Positions 44,513-53,437 of a stretch of DNA of 64,000 nucleotides are shown here, piece by piece (position 1 is the first letter of the stretch; every line of letters starts with the position of its first letter). The stretch comes from Bacillus sp. FJAT-29814 (lineage in GTDB: Bacteria; Bacillota; Bacilli; Bacillales; Cytobacillaceae). Below the pieces are notes generated by a model. The model worked only from the letters and a program-made list of their open reading frames with translations, was not told the DNA's origin and did no database searches. The position numbers and the translations under genes are program-made. The stretch is taken from the NCBI RefSeq assembly GCF_001510715.1, contig NZ_LMTJ01000008.1, forward strand, positions 1 through 64,000, given 5' to 3'.

Positions 44513-45061
44513 ATGCTCGAGGAAATGATAATTGCCGGCTTTGGGGGTCAGGGTGTCATGTCAATGGGACAGCTGATTGCTTATGCTGGAATGATAGAGG
44601 GAAAAGGTGTCTCCTGGCTGCCGTCTTATGGACCGGAACAGCGAGGCGGGACCGCAAACTGCGCTGTAGTGGTAAGCGATGAGCCGGTGGGCTCACCGGT
44701 AGTGACCAAGCCAACAACAGCGATTGTCCTGAACAACCCTTCGTTTGATAAATTTGAACCGCTCGTCCGTCCCGGCGGGCTGTTGCTTGTGAATTCTTCC
44801 TTGGTAATGAAGGTTTCCGAGCGAACGGACATTAGGATTGTCGAGCTGCCGGCAACGGACTTAGCCAATGATCTGGGAAATTCCCGGGTGGCCAACATGA
44901 TTTTGTTAGGGGCATTCCTTGAATTATCTAAGATTGTCACGGAGGCTGCGATTCTTGAATCATTGAAGAAAGTACTTGGGGAAGAAAAGTTACATTTAAT
45001 CGAGGTCAATAAATTGGCACTGCAAAAGGGAACTGCTCTGGTGGGAGCGGGGGTAGCTTGA
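44513..45061 (+). CDS. 2-oxoacid:ferredoxin oxidoreductase gamma subunit
   Basis: A 182-residue gamma subunit with IAGFGGQGVMSMGQLIAYA, PSYGPEQRGGTANC and a conserved RVANMILLGAFL. It forms the CoA-side domain of the complex. Last gene of the operon, with AAGGAGGG before the ATG and a terminator after it. Confidence 0.92.
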   Translation: MLEEMIIAGFGGQGVMSMGQLIAYAGMIEGKGVSWLPSYGPEQRGGTANCAVVVSDEPVGSPVVTKPTTAIVLNNPSFDKFEPLVRPGGLLLVNSSLVMKVSERTDIRIVELPATDLANDLGNSRVANMILLGAFLELSKIVTEAAILESLKKVLGEEKLHLIEVNKLALQKGTALVGAGVA

Positions 45062-45076
45062 GATTTGATTTTTTGG

Positions 45077-45108
45077 GACCAGCCGGTTGGGTTATACGGC
45101 TGGTTTTT
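45077..45108 (+). terminator. terminator of the oxidoreductase operon
   Basis: ACCAGCCG and CGGCTGGT around ten bases, then TTTTTGG. Confidence 0.85.
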
Positions 45109-45156
45109 GGTTTTCATTTACATTGGTACTTCCATAGTGTCCGAAGGGTGAAGATA

Positions 45157-45732
45157 GACCAGAAGCGGAGGAAAACCGGATGTGGGTAACTATGAAGAGC
45201 TTATAGTGACTGGTAGTCGGAGAAAAAATAGTAGCGGGTAACTAAGAAGGGTTTATAGTGACTGAGAAGCGGTGGAAAAATTGGAAGTGGGTAACTAAGA
45301 AGGGTTTATAGAGACCGAGAAGCGGAGGAAAACCGGAAGTGGGTAACTATGAAGAGCTTATAGTGACCGGTAGTCGGAGAAAAAACAGTAGCGGGTAACT
45401 AAGAAGGGTTTATAGTGACTGAGAAGCGGAGGAAAACTGGAAGTGGGTAACTAAGAAGGGTTTATAGAGACCGAGAAGCGGAGGAAAACCGGAAGTGGGT
45501 AACTATGAAGAGCTTATAGTGACCGGTAATCGGAGAAAAAACAGTAGTGGGTAACTAAGAAGGGTTTATAGTGACCGGGAATCAGAGAAAAAACAGCAGC
45601 GGGTAACTAAGAAGAGTTTATAGTGACCCGAGAAACAGAGAAAAAACAGTAGCGGGTAACTAAGAAGGGTTTATAGTGACTGAAGAGGAGAAAAAATTCG
45701 TCTCCGGTCACTATGAAAGGCTCATAGTGACC
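45157..45732. repeat. 52-bp tandem repeat array B with three-unit higher-order period
   Basis: About eleven units spaced 52-53 bases (GGGTAACTA at 45184, 45236, 45289, 45341, 45393, 45445, 45497, 45549, 45601, 45654, then 45706). Each carries GTAACTA...TAGTGAC that can form an imperfect hairpin; the last is a perfect GGTCACTATGA/TCATAGTGACC. Units with TATGAAGAGC recur every third position (45184, 45341, 45497), a ~157-base higher-order repeat. It fills the convergent gap before the NERD gene; no gene is visible in it. Confidence 0.93.
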
Positions 45733-45784
45733 ATGGAGTGTTAATCTATAATTTCGGGGTGAATATAGGGTAACCTACAATAAC

Positions 45785-46690
45785 TCAATTCTCATAATAA
45801 CAATATTTCCCTTTACCTATCGCTTTAAAATGAGTTTTTAATATCCTTCTAATCATTTTTTTAGGAAAAATCCCCCCACACCACTCAAAGACCAAATTCG
45901 TTGTAATCTTCATCTCTGGGAAAAGCATCTTCAATTCCTGCACACCCCGCAACACAGCAGCATCCAGCGATTCCTTGGCCCCACACAACCTACACTCTAA
46001 CTTATTGCCCTTTACATAAGTCGATTGCCCATAACAGGAAAAACAATTTATGATACCCTTTCGAAGTCCTTCGTAACTATACTGAGGATATGTAGAATAA
46101 GGCGAGTCACCCAAATCCAATGACACCAAAAGTTCTGCAAGCTTCTCATGGCCTTCGTTCAGCTTTGAGTACTCCGTATTTAACTTTTTCAAAAATTTAT
46201 TCACTTGTGTCGGGAGTATGACAGAATGATTAGGAGGAGCATTGTATAAGGTAAACTCGGGGTTGATATATACCAAATAAGATTCAATAATAAAATTAAA
46301 TCCAGATTGCTGAAGTATTTGGCGGAACAAAGTCTCGGCACGTTGTAATTGATTCAGTGGGTCTCGTATAAATGTATCCCCTTTTTTAATCCGCCCTTCA
46401 GCATCATAGTGGTAGTCGCCTTCATAATTTTTAACATCAGTAAGGTAAATCTTTTTCTGAAAAATCATCACTTTATCAATTTGAAATGCACTATCCCCAG
46501 ACTTAAGCCACAAGCCATTTATAATCCAGCATTTATTATGCAGCAGTTCATCTGTCAATGAATCAAACTTGACCTCTCCAGCAAAGCCCTTTTCCAATCT
46601 CCACTTTTCATCTCCTAAAAGGCCCATCCGTGCATTCAACGACCTCGACATCATTAATTCTTTTGGCACTGACCGCGGTTTCTTAATCAT
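45785..46690 (-). CDS. NERD-domain protein
   Basis: A 301-residue protein with an N-terminal nuclease-related NERD domain (GDEKWRLEKGFAGE, then QIDKVMIFQKKIYLTDVKNYEG, containing the D-x(n)-D/E-x-K-like pattern). The C-terminal part has CFSC-x13-CRLCG, a likely zinc ribbon. NERD proteins are predicted DNA-acting enzymes of unknown biological role, common in Bacillaceae. AGGATGG precedes the ATG. Monocistronic. Confidence 0.85.
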   Translation of the reverse strand: MIKKPRSVPKELMMSRSLNARMGLLGDEKWRLEKGFAGEVKFDSLTDELLHNKCWIINGLWLKSGDSAFQIDKVMIFQKKIYLTDVKNYEGDYHYDAEGRIKKGDTFIRDPLNQLQRAETLFRQILQQSGFNFIIESYLVYINPEFTLYNAPPNHSVILPTQVNKFLKKLNTEYSKLNEGHEKLAELLVSLDLGDSPYSTYPQYSYEGLRKGIINCFSCYGQSTYVKGNKLECRLCGAKESLDAAVLRGVQELKMLFPEMKITTNLVFEWCGGIFPKKMIRRILKTHFKAIGKGKYCYYEN

Positions 46691-46901
46691 AATCCACCAT
46701 CCTAAAATATTATTAGCGTCGCATTGAACTGGAAACTGCTACAAAAAATTGCATAAATCGACACTTTTATTTTATAAAAATTTTCCGATTTCTCCGACAA
46801 AATGTATGAACTCTTTGTTAACATTTCAATACCTGTAGCGACCAAGGCTATATAATGCACAAATCGTGACATTTTAAAAGAAGTGACCTGGTTCACTTAA
46901 T

Positions 46902-46924
46902 TGAAAATTATTATCAATTATAAT
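46902..46924 (+). promoter_or_regulatory. Fur box overlapping the cupin promoter
   Basis: TGAAAATTATTATCA (46902-46916) matches the 7-1-7 Fur consensus at 14 of the 14 defined positions bar one. TATAAT at 46919-46924 is the -10 box next to it. Iron-dependent repression of the cupin gene is inferred. Confidence 0.65.
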
Positions 46925-46954
46925 AGAAATAGGAACCAAAAGGAGGCATAAACA

Positions 46955-47296
46955 ATGGAAAAAAATTCTGTCAAAGCCTATATGGAATACAGCGAGGAGA
47001 AATTCACAAAGAGAATCATTTACAAAAAGGGCGAAACGACCGCATTCGTTTTAAACTTCTTGCCGGGACAGGCACTGCCGACACATAAACACCCGGGTAC
47101 GGAAACATACTTGTATGTAATCACCGGTACTGGGACGATCGTCATCAACGGAAAGGATACGGAAGTTACCGAAGCAGACCTTATTCATGTTGACAGCGAA
47201 GAAGAAATGTCGTTCAAAAATAGCGGATCTGAGCCGGTCAGCTTATATGTAATCTTAAGCAAAATTCCAAACGAGAACTATGCAAAAAACATTTAA
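46955..47296 (+). CDS. cupin-domain protein
   Basis: A 113-residue single-domain cupin: GQALPTHKHPGTETYLYVITGTG holds the two-His metal motif, and a second cupin box lies near residues 65-85. Metal-binding beta-barrel of unknown substrate. AAAGGAGG is ideally placed. The Fur-type box upstream suggests a link with iron. Confidence 0.88.
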   Translation: MEKNSVKAYMEYSEEKFTKRIIYKKGETTAFVLNFLPGQALPTHKHPGTETYLYVITGTGTIVINGKDTEVTEADLIHVDSEEEMSFKNSGSEPVSLYVILSKIPNENYAKNI

Positions 47297-47302
47297 TCTG
47301 AC

Positions 47303-47333
47303 AAAAAGCCAGCCCATTCAGGCTGGCTTTTTT
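47303..47333. terminator. bidirectional terminator
   Basis: AAAAAGCCAGCC and GGCTGGCTTTTTT around a short loop; a partial second copy (CAGGCTGGCTTTTT) lies ~45 bases on. Confidence 0.9.
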
Positions 47334-47373
47334 CAATGCTCAGCAGCATGTTTATTTTTTTTAGCCCAAAACC

Positions 47374-49548
47374 TCAGGCTGGCTTTTTACTATGCCCACT
47401 TGCATGTTTGTTTTTAAGTCCAAAAAACCACCAGTTCCAGTCTCCGAGCAGCTTCATTAATGAAGGGACCAACACCATCCGCACAATCGTGGCATCGATA
47501 AAAATAGCAATGGCAATGCCGACGCCCAATTGCTTAATTGGCATGACCCCGGTAAAAGCGAAGGCCCCTGTTACGACAATCATAATCGCTGCTGCCGAGG
47601 TAATGATTTTACTTGTGTAGGTTAATCCGGAAATGGTTGCTTCTGTGTTATTGCCTGTCTGCAAATAAAACTCCTGAATCCGCGAGATGAGAAACACTTC
47701 GTAATCCATCGACAGCCCAAACACCAAGGTAAATACAAACACTGGCAGAATCAATCCGATATTAACCGGTTCCATGCCCAAATGACCTTCCTGGAAAATC
47801 CACACGACGATCCCAAATGTGCAGCCAAGACTTAAGGCGTTCATCAAAATAGCCTTCAATGGAATTAGTATCGAACGAAATGCAGCCATCAGAATCACCA
47901 GTGTTGAAATCATAATTAACAGCAAACCATAGGGAGCCTTGTCAATGATTTCATCAAAAATTTCCTGCTCAAATTTAATCGAGCCGCCAAAGGAGGCATT
48001 CACACCCAAATCCTTCTCCGACCACTTCCTAACCCAGTCCCGTGCCTTGGCAGTGTGGCCGCCTGTTTTTAGATACACCTCAACAAGCATTTTGTCTTCT
48101 TGGACAAAGTGACCCAACAAAGGAGTAAGCTGGGCTTTATCGCCGAAGCTCAGCAGTTGCGCAAACTGGTCTAGATCTCTAACACCTAATGCCGAAAACA
48201 CCGAGTCCACAGAGTAAACAAGCGAGTCCTTCTCGAGCCGTTCAATTACCCGATTTATTTTTTCAAGATTGGCTTTGTCCAACACATCTCCGTTTGTTTC
48301 CAGAATGATCGATACCTTTTTGTCATTGCGTTTTTCTTTTTCAAAAAAATGATCTTGAAACTTTTCCATGGCGACCCGGGAAGGATATTCAGAAGGAAGT
48401 GAATCTGTGCCCGGGATGGTTAACGTCATTTCCCGGACAGGCACCAGTCCCGCCAGCAAAATTGCCAACGCCAAAACTGCCATTAGCACTGGCCGCTTCA
48501 TGACAAACCTAGCGAAAGCATGCCAAGCGCTGGTCCCTTTGTCTGATATCCGTACAACGCTAAACTTATTGATTCGTGGCCCCAAGAATGTTAGAAAAGC
48601 CGGAAGAAAGGTTAAGGCACAGAGGACAGAGACCAACACGACTGTCATCCCGCCGAGGGCGACATTTTGAAATATATCAATTTGGATAAACCATAGCCCA
48701 GATAACCCAATAAATACACAAAGTCCGGAAAAAATAATCGAGCGCCCTGCCGTGGCAACAGAAATCCCGATTGCCTCCTCAATCGATTTACTTCTCAGTT
48801 CTTCCTTATACCGATTGATAAACAGCAATGCGAAGTCGATACTCAGCGCTAGGCCAATCATCGGGACGATATTTAAGATGAAAATGGTTAAATCAGCACT
48901 ATAGCTGAAGAAATAAACAACTCCCATTGTCGCTAAAATTGACACAACACCGATAATAAGCGGGAGCGAAGCAGCGACAAGACCACCGAAGGCAAGAATT
49001 AGTACCAACAGGGCAATCGGCAGCCCAATCATCTCAGCCTTGGCCAAATCCTTCTGGCTGGCGGTATTTAAATCTTTAACGATCACCGGTTCGCCAGTCA
49101 TTGTCACCTTCAGGCCTTTATCATTTTCTAGCAACCCTCCCAAATCACTTATTTCATTCCCAAGGTTTTCTGACTTTTTATCAAAGGTCAGCAGTCCATA
49201 GGCATAATTTCCTTTGATCATCCCTTCACGGTCAAAGGGTGTGATAACCTGCTTGGCGTCATCAAAATTCTTAAGCCTTTTAAAAGTGCCGTCGATAAAA
49301 TCAATAAATTTCTCATTACTGATAGACGTTTCTTTTTCAAAAACGAGGATAATCGACGATTTTGCTTGGCCGAATTTGTCCTCGAGGATTTTCCTTGTTT
49401 GATTATATTCTCCGTTGAATTCGAAACCGTTGCCGCTTAATACAGTGGGCAGTTTAATGGCGAAAAATCCAAACATGATAATGGCCAAAACCCAAACAAT
49501 CAGTACCCATTTGTAGTACCTACTTATGTGTATTCCCAATTTTTCCAT
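47374..49548 (-). CDS. MMPL/RND-family membrane transporter (YdfJ-like)
   Basis: A ~724-residue protein with twelve membrane segments in the 1-5-1-5 RND layout and two ~160-residue exterior loops. The MMPL block SLSIDFALLFINRYKEEL-like region (LALSIDFALLFINRYKEE) and its C-terminal counterpart FGLSMDYEVFLISRIQEFY carry the proton-relay Asp residues. Family members export lipids or drugs. The ATG after GGGGGG is used, 21 codons inside the longest frame. Confidence 0.9.
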   Translation of the reverse strand: MEKLGIHISRYYKWVLIVWVLAIIMFGFFAIKLPTVLSGNGFEFNGEYNQTRKILEDKFGQAKSSIILVFEKETSISNEKFIDFIDGTFKRLKNFDDAKQVITPFDREGMIKGNYAYGLLTFDKKSENLGNEISDLGGLLENDKGLKVTMTGEPVIVKDLNTASQKDLAKAEMIGLPIALLVLILAFGGLVAASLPLIIGVVSILATMGVVYFFSYSADLTIFILNIVPMIGLALSIDFALLFINRYKEELRSKSIEEAIGISVATAGRSIIFSGLCVFIGLSGLWFIQIDIFQNVALGGMTVVLVSVLCALTFLPAFLTFLGPRINKFSVVRISDKGTSAWHAFARFVMKRPVLMAVLALAILLAGLVPVREMTLTIPGTDSLPSEYPSRVAMEKFQDHFFEKEKRNDKKVSIILETNGDVLDKANLEKINRVIERLEKDSLVYSVDSVFSALGVRDLDQFAQLLSFGDKAQLTPLLGHFVQEDKMLVEVYLKTGGHTAKARDWVRKWSEKDLGVNASFGGSIKFEQEIFDEIIDKAPYGLLLIMISTLVILMAAFRSILIPLKAILMNALSLGCTFGIVVWIFQEGHLGMEPVNIGLILPVFVFTLVFGLSMDYEVFLISRIQEFYLQTGNNTEATISGLTYTSKIITSAAAIMIVVTGAFAFTGVMPIKQLGVGIAIAIFIDATIVRMVLVPSLMKLLGDWNWWFFGLKNKHASGHSKKPA

Positions 49549-49689
49549 CCCATCGCCCCCCAATTCTGGAAACTTTTTATCCATGTTAAGTATACAGAAG
49601 AATGGAATCATAACTTTTGACTATTTTGTGTCCCTTTTAAAAACAAACTTTTATAAAGATTTCCCCTTATGGAGATTGATGATGCATTT

Positions 49690-49728
49690 TGAAATAATGT
49701 TCACCGTGTTTTTTACAAATGTTATAAT
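49690..49728 (+). promoter_or_regulatory. deoR promoter with DeoR-type repeats
   Basis: TTGAAATAATGTTCA (approximate palindrome) is followed 22 bases later by a second ATGTT inside TTTACAAATGTT, next to TATAAT (49723-49728). The same arrangement stands before deoC. Confidence 0.65.
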
Positions 49729-49760
49729 AAAGGCAATTAAAAGAAATTCAGGTGATGGCA

Positions 49761-50705
49761 TTGGATCAGGAAAAATTAAATAAGGTCATTGAAGCGGCCA
49801 AATTATACTATCTACTGGACTATAATCAGCATGAGATCGCCAATATACTAGGTGTATCCAGGCCAACTGTATCACGATTATTGCAGCAGGCAAAAAGCGA
49901 AGGGATTGTCCAAATTACTATTACGGACCCAACTGAAAATGTGGAAAACCTGGCAAGCGAGCTTGAGCATAAGTTCAACTTAAAAAAGGTGATTGTCGCC
50001 TCGATTCCGCAATATGAAAACCATATTATTAAAAATTATCTAGGGGAAAAGGCAGCGGGATTCCTCGATGAAATTGTCAAGGATGAAGATATTATCGGGG
50101 TGACTTGGGGGACTACGCTTTACCATGTTGCCATTGAGTTAAAGCAGAAATTTGTAAAAGACGTGAAGGTTGTGCAATTAAAAGGCGGAGTAAGCCATTC
50201 AGAGACGAATACTTATGCATCTGAAATACTGTATTTGTTTGGAAAGGCCTTTAATACTGCTCCTCACAATCTGCCACTCCCGGCCATTGTTGACCATGTG
50301 GTGGTGAAACAGGCAATGGAGGCCGACCGCCATATCAGAAGAATATTGGAGCTTGGGAAGCAGGCAAATATTGCTTTATTTACAATTGGCCCAGTGAAAA
50401 CCGACTCGTTATTATTTCAATTGGGTTATTTTACAGAAAGTGACATCCAATCGCTCGAAGGGAAAGCAGTTGGCGATATTTGTTCCCGGTTTTTTGATAA
50501 AGAGGGAAGAATTTGCAATGAAAGCCTAAATGAAAGAACGCTGGGGGTGAACTTGAATGATTTAAAAAACAAGGAATTTTCCATTTTGGTGGCCGGCGGT
50601 CCAAATAAAATTGATGGGATATACGGGGCGCTAAAGGGCGGCTTTGCCAATGTATTGATCACCGACCACTTTACAGCGAAATTCCTGTTGAGTAAAAAGG
50701 AATAA
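49761..50705 (+). CDS. deoR: deoxyribonucleoside regulator DeoR (SorC family)
   Basis: A 314-residue regulator beginning MDQEKLNKVIEAAKLYYLLDY-like, with HTH EIANILGVSRPTVSRLLQQA and a C-terminal sugar-phosphate domain (GVTWGTTLYHVA, QLKGGVSHS, ANIALFTIGPV, GDICSRFFD). It closely follows B. subtilis DeoR, which represses dra/deo genes until deoxyribose-5-P is present. A TTG start six bases after AGGTG gives the B. subtilis length; ATG/GTG just upstream lie inside the ribosome-binding site. Confidence 0.92.
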   Translation: MDQEKLNKVIEAAKLYYLLDYNQHEIANILGVSRPTVSRLLQQAKSEGIVQITITDPTENVENLASELEHKFNLKKVIVASIPQYENHIIKNYLGEKAAGFLDEIVKDEDIIGVTWGTTLYHVAIELKQKFVKDVKVVQLKGGVSHSETNTYASEILYLFGKAFNTAPHNLPLPAIVDHVVVKQAMEADRHIRRILELGKQANIALFTIGPVKTDSLLFQLGYFTESDIQSLEGKAVGDICSRFFDKEGRICNESLNERTLGVNLNDLKNKEFSILVAGGPNKIDGIYGALKGGFANVLITDHFTAKFLLSKKE

Positions 50706-50739
50706 AATAGGCATTTTTGTGTCCAGCACAAAATAAAAA

Positions 50740-50775
50740 TTAACATATGTTCATTTCCTAATTTACAAATGTTCA
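50740..50775 (+). promoter_or_regulatory. DeoR operator upstream of deoC
   Basis: TTAACATATGTTCA (50740-50753) is a near palindrome and its 3' half ATGTTCA recurs at 50769-50775, exactly 22 bases on. B. subtilis DeoR is known to use a palindrome plus a direct repeat of its 3' half. Confidence 0.75.
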
Positions 50776-50840
50776 CATGCTTTGATATAGTTATTTTGGT
50801 TAAACTAACGGTAACCATAAAAAATGGGGGGTAATTAAAC

Positions 50841-51515
50841 ATGAGCCAAAATATTGCGAAAATGATCGACCATACATTGTTAAAAGCAGATGCAACAAAA
50901 GAGCAAATCATAAAACTAGCCGAGGAAGCAAAAGAGTATTCCTTCGCTTCTGTTTGTGTAAACCCGACATGGGTTAAGACAGCCGCAGAGTTACTTAAAG
51001 ATTCGCCGGATGTCAAGGTTTGTACGGTTATCGGTTTCCCACTCGGGGCAACAACTTCCGAGACCAAAGCATTTGAAACAAAGAATGCTATTGAAAATGG
51101 CGCCACAGAAATTGATATGGTCATTAACGTTGGTGCTTTGAAGGATAAACAAGACGACCTTGTGGAACAGGACATCAAGGCTGTCGTAGATGCAGCAACA
51201 GGAAAGGCGATTGTAAAGGTAATCATTGAAACTTCACTGTTGACAGATGAAGAAAAGAAACGCGCATGTGAGCTTTCAGTAAAAGCAGGTGCAGATTTCG
51301 TTAAGACATCAACCGGCTTCTCAACTGGTGGGGCAACTGTGGAAGATATTCGTTTAATGCGTGATACAGTAGGGCCGGAAATTGGCGTAAAGGCATCTGG
51401 CGGAGTCAGAAGCCGTGAGGATGCGCTTGCGATGATTGAGGCCGGTGCAACTCGAATTGGAGCAAGCTCAGGTGTTGCAATCAGCAAAGGTGAAATTTCC
51501 AGCAGCAATTACTAA
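50841..51515 (+). CDS. deoC: deoxyribose-phosphate aldolase
   Basis: A 224-residue class I aldolase: [39 protein letters not shown] and FVKTSTGF with the Schiff-base Lys155, then VKASGGVR. It splits deoxyribose-5-P into acetaldehyde and glyceraldehyde-3-P. GGGGGG precedes the ATG. Next to deoR, as in B. subtilis. Confidence 0.96.
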   Translation: MSQNIAKMIDHTLLKADATKEQIIKLAEEAKEYSFASVCVNPTWVKTAAELLKDSPDVKVCTVIGFPLGATTSETKAFETKNAIENGATEIDMVINVGALKDKQDDLVEQDIKAVVDAATGKAIVKVIIETSLLTDEEKKRACELSVKAGADFVKTSTGFSTGGATVEDIRLMRDTVGPEIGVKASGGVRSREDALAMIEAGATRIGASSGVAISKGEISSSNY

Positions 51516-51534
51516 GTAATGGTGAGGGATTGAC

Positions 51535-51705
51535 ATGAAAGAGGTACTATTAGCTCTTGTAGCAGGTTTAGTTGTTGGAATGGTATTTAGGTTCTTAAAG
51601 CTTCCATTACCTGCGCCGCCGGTATTTTCAGCGGTGATGGGTGTATTTGGGGTTTACTTTGGAGGCGTACTACTTGACTGGATTATGAAGATGGTTCAAC
51701 AATAA
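51535..51705 (+). CDS. XapX-domain small membrane protein
   Basis: A 56-residue protein with two membrane segments (LLALVAGLVVGMVFRFLKLP, then PAPPVFSAVMGVFGVYFG). The PLPAPP turn and length are those of the XapX/DUF1427 family, often next to nucleoside genes. It starts 20 bases after deoC with GGTGAGGG in between, so it is probably co-transcribed. Confidence 0.85.
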   Translation: MKEVLLALVAGLVVGMVFRFLKLPLPAPPVFSAVMGVFGVYFGGVLLDWIMKMVQQ

Positions 51706-51713
51706 CAAGCTGC

Positions 51714-51756
51714 AAAAAGAGGCTTTTCCGCAATATAAGTGGAAAGCCTCTTTTTT
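51714..51756 (+). terminator. terminator of the deoC operon
   Basis: AAAAAGAGGCTTTTCC and GGAAAGCCTCTTTTTT pair around 11 bases. Confidence 0.92.
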
Positions 51757-51773
51757 AGTTGCATCATAAGGTA

Positions 51774-51807
51774 AAAAACCCAGGGGCTTAAAAAGCTCCT
51801 GGGTTTT
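51774..51807 (-). terminator. terminator of the pit operon
   Basis: AAAACCCAGGgGCTT and AAGCtCCTGGGTTTT form the stem just behind the transporter's stop codon on the minus strand. Confidence 0.85.
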
Positions 51808-51809
51808 GA

Positions 51810-52808
51810 TTAAAAGAATAAATTAAGTATGAAATAAGAAATTCCAGCAATTAGTGCAGTGATTGGCAGGGTAATGACCCAGGTAACAAGCATACGTTGT
51901 GCTGTGTCCCATTTTACGCCTTTAATACGGTGGGATGCCCCTACACCAAGGATACCCGAAGAAATAACATGGGTTGTACTGACAGGTACATGGATATAGC
52001 TTGCCCCAAATATAACGGCGGCGCCGGTTAAATCGGCTGCAACTCCATTAATTGGTCTGATTTTCATGATCTTTCCGCCAACAGTTTTAATGATTTTCCA
52101 TCCGCCAACGGAAGTGCCGAGCCCCATTGCAGTAGCACAGGAGATTTGAACCCAAGTTTGAACATCATCTCCGCTTTGATATCCATTGGCAATTAGAGCC
52201 ATCGTAATGATTCCCATCGCTTTTTGGGCATCATTTGTTCCGTGGGAAAATGATTGCAATGCCGCAGTAGCGACTTGTAGGTATCTAAAATTCCGATTTG
52301 TTTTTGTTAAGTTAAAGTTTTTGAACACTACCTTAAAGATACTATAGATAATGTATCCAACCACAAAAGCCAAGACTGGCGAAAGTAGAAGAGCTTCAAG
52401 AATTTTAATAAAACCGCTGTAGTTTAGCGCGTTTACTCCTTCTGCCGCGAGTGCAGCCCCGGCAATTGAGCCAATTAGAGCATGTGATGAACTGCTTGGT
52501 ATACCGTAATACCATGTAAGCAAATTCCAAAAAATAGCAGCGATTAGTGCGGCGAGAATGACAACGGACCCATTTGAAAGTGTGAATGGGTCAACGATAT
52601 CCTTTGAAATCGTTTTGGCAACCCCCGTAAATGTCATAGCGCCGACAAAGTTCATAATCGCGGCCAAAAGTATTGCTTGCCGAGGTTTTAGTGCCTTCGT
52701 CGATACGGAGGTGGCAATCGAGTTGGCAGTATCATGAAAACCATTGATAAAGTCAAATGATAGCGCAAATACAACAATTAATACTGTCAGGATAAGAATT
52801 AAATCCAT
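51810..52808 (-). CDS. pit: PiT-family inorganic phosphate transporter
   Basis: A 332-residue membrane protein with the duplicated PiT signatures: FDFINGFHDTANSIATSVSTKAL near the N-terminus and FSHGTNDAQKAMGIITMAL in the second half. It imports metal-phosphate with protons. It lies 11 bases downstream of the DUF47 gene, its usual partner. Confidence 0.94.
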   Translation of the reverse strand: MDLILILTVLIVVFALSFDFINGFHDTANSIATSVSTKALKPRQAILLAAIMNFVGAMTFTGVAKTISKDIVDPFTLSNGSVVILAALIAAIFWNLLTWYYGIPSSSSHALIGSIAGAALAAEGVNALNYSGFIKILEALLLSPVLAFVVGYIIYSIFKVVFKNFNLTKTNRNFRYLQVATAALQSFSHGTNDAQKAMGIITMALIANGYQSGDDVQTWVQISCATAMGLGTSVGGWKIIKTVGGKIMKIRPINGVAADLTGAAVIFGASYIHVPVSTTHVISSGILGVGASHRIKGVKWDTAQRMLVTWVITLPITALIAGISYFILNLFF

Positions 52809-52819
52809 TTGTTTACTCC

Positions 52820-53437
52820 TTACGCATTTTTCATGATGATGGTTTCAAGGGTGTTGGCTACAGTTTGGCAGCTATCGGCAATGTCTTCTAGGTTTTCATA
52901 TATTTCCTTATATTGAATGATACGGATTGGATCTTTTTCTACATTAAATAGATTTTTTATCGATTGTCGAAGCACGTTATCACATTTTGATTCGTAATCT
53001 TTGATTTTGATAGCATGTTCCCTGATTTGCGGAAGTTTTTTATTCGATAGCAGTTCTATGGATTTATCGATTTCATGTACGCTATTTTGAATGGCGTTGA
53101 CAAATTGCATCATAAATTCATCCGCTTGGGTAATCGAATACATTTCAAACAGTGCAGCTGTAGCTTCAAGGCCATCAAGCACATCATCCATTGTCATGGC
53201 AAGATGCAGGATGTCTTCACGTTCAATCGGGGTAATGAAGGCATCATTAAGCTCTTTAATCACCTCATGAACAAACGTATCACCCTTTGATTCGATCTCT
53301 TTCATTCTTTCTGAAAAAATTTTTAAATCGCTGACTTCCTTTAATTTGTATTCGGTAAAGAAATTGACGCCCTCTTTAAGGTTAGAGGAGATATTGTGTA
53401 ACATTACCGAGAATTTGTCATGTTTTTTGAATGCCAT
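52820..53437 (-). CDS. DUF47/PhoU-like protein
   Basis: A 205-residue helical protein of the PhoU-like DUF47 (TIGR00153) group: EYKLKEVSDLKIFSERMKEIESKGDTF-type opening, TPIEREDILHLAMTMDDVLDGLE and QYKEIYENLEDIADSCQTVANTLE, metal-binding E-x3-D positions. First gene of the pit operon; thought to modulate the transporter. Confidence 0.93.
   Translation of the reverse strand: MAFKKHDKFSVMLHNISSNLKEGVNFFTEYKLKEVSDLKIFSERMKEIESKGDTFVHEVIKELNDAFITPIEREDILHLAMTMDDVLDGLEATAALFEMYSITQADEFMMQFVNAIQNSVHEIDKSIELLSNKKLPQIREHAIKIKDYESKCDNVLRQSIKNLFNVEKDPIRIIQYKEIYENLEDIADSCQTVANTLETIIMKNA

Noticed and set aside
45157..45732. CRISPR-like array
   Set aside because: Linkers between the conserved parts are also repeated, the order is in three-unit blocks, and there are no cas genes.
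50426..51508. 360-residue minus-strand frame across deoR/deoC
   Set aside because: Antisense to two clearly coding genes; Ser-rich composition is typical of a shadow frame.
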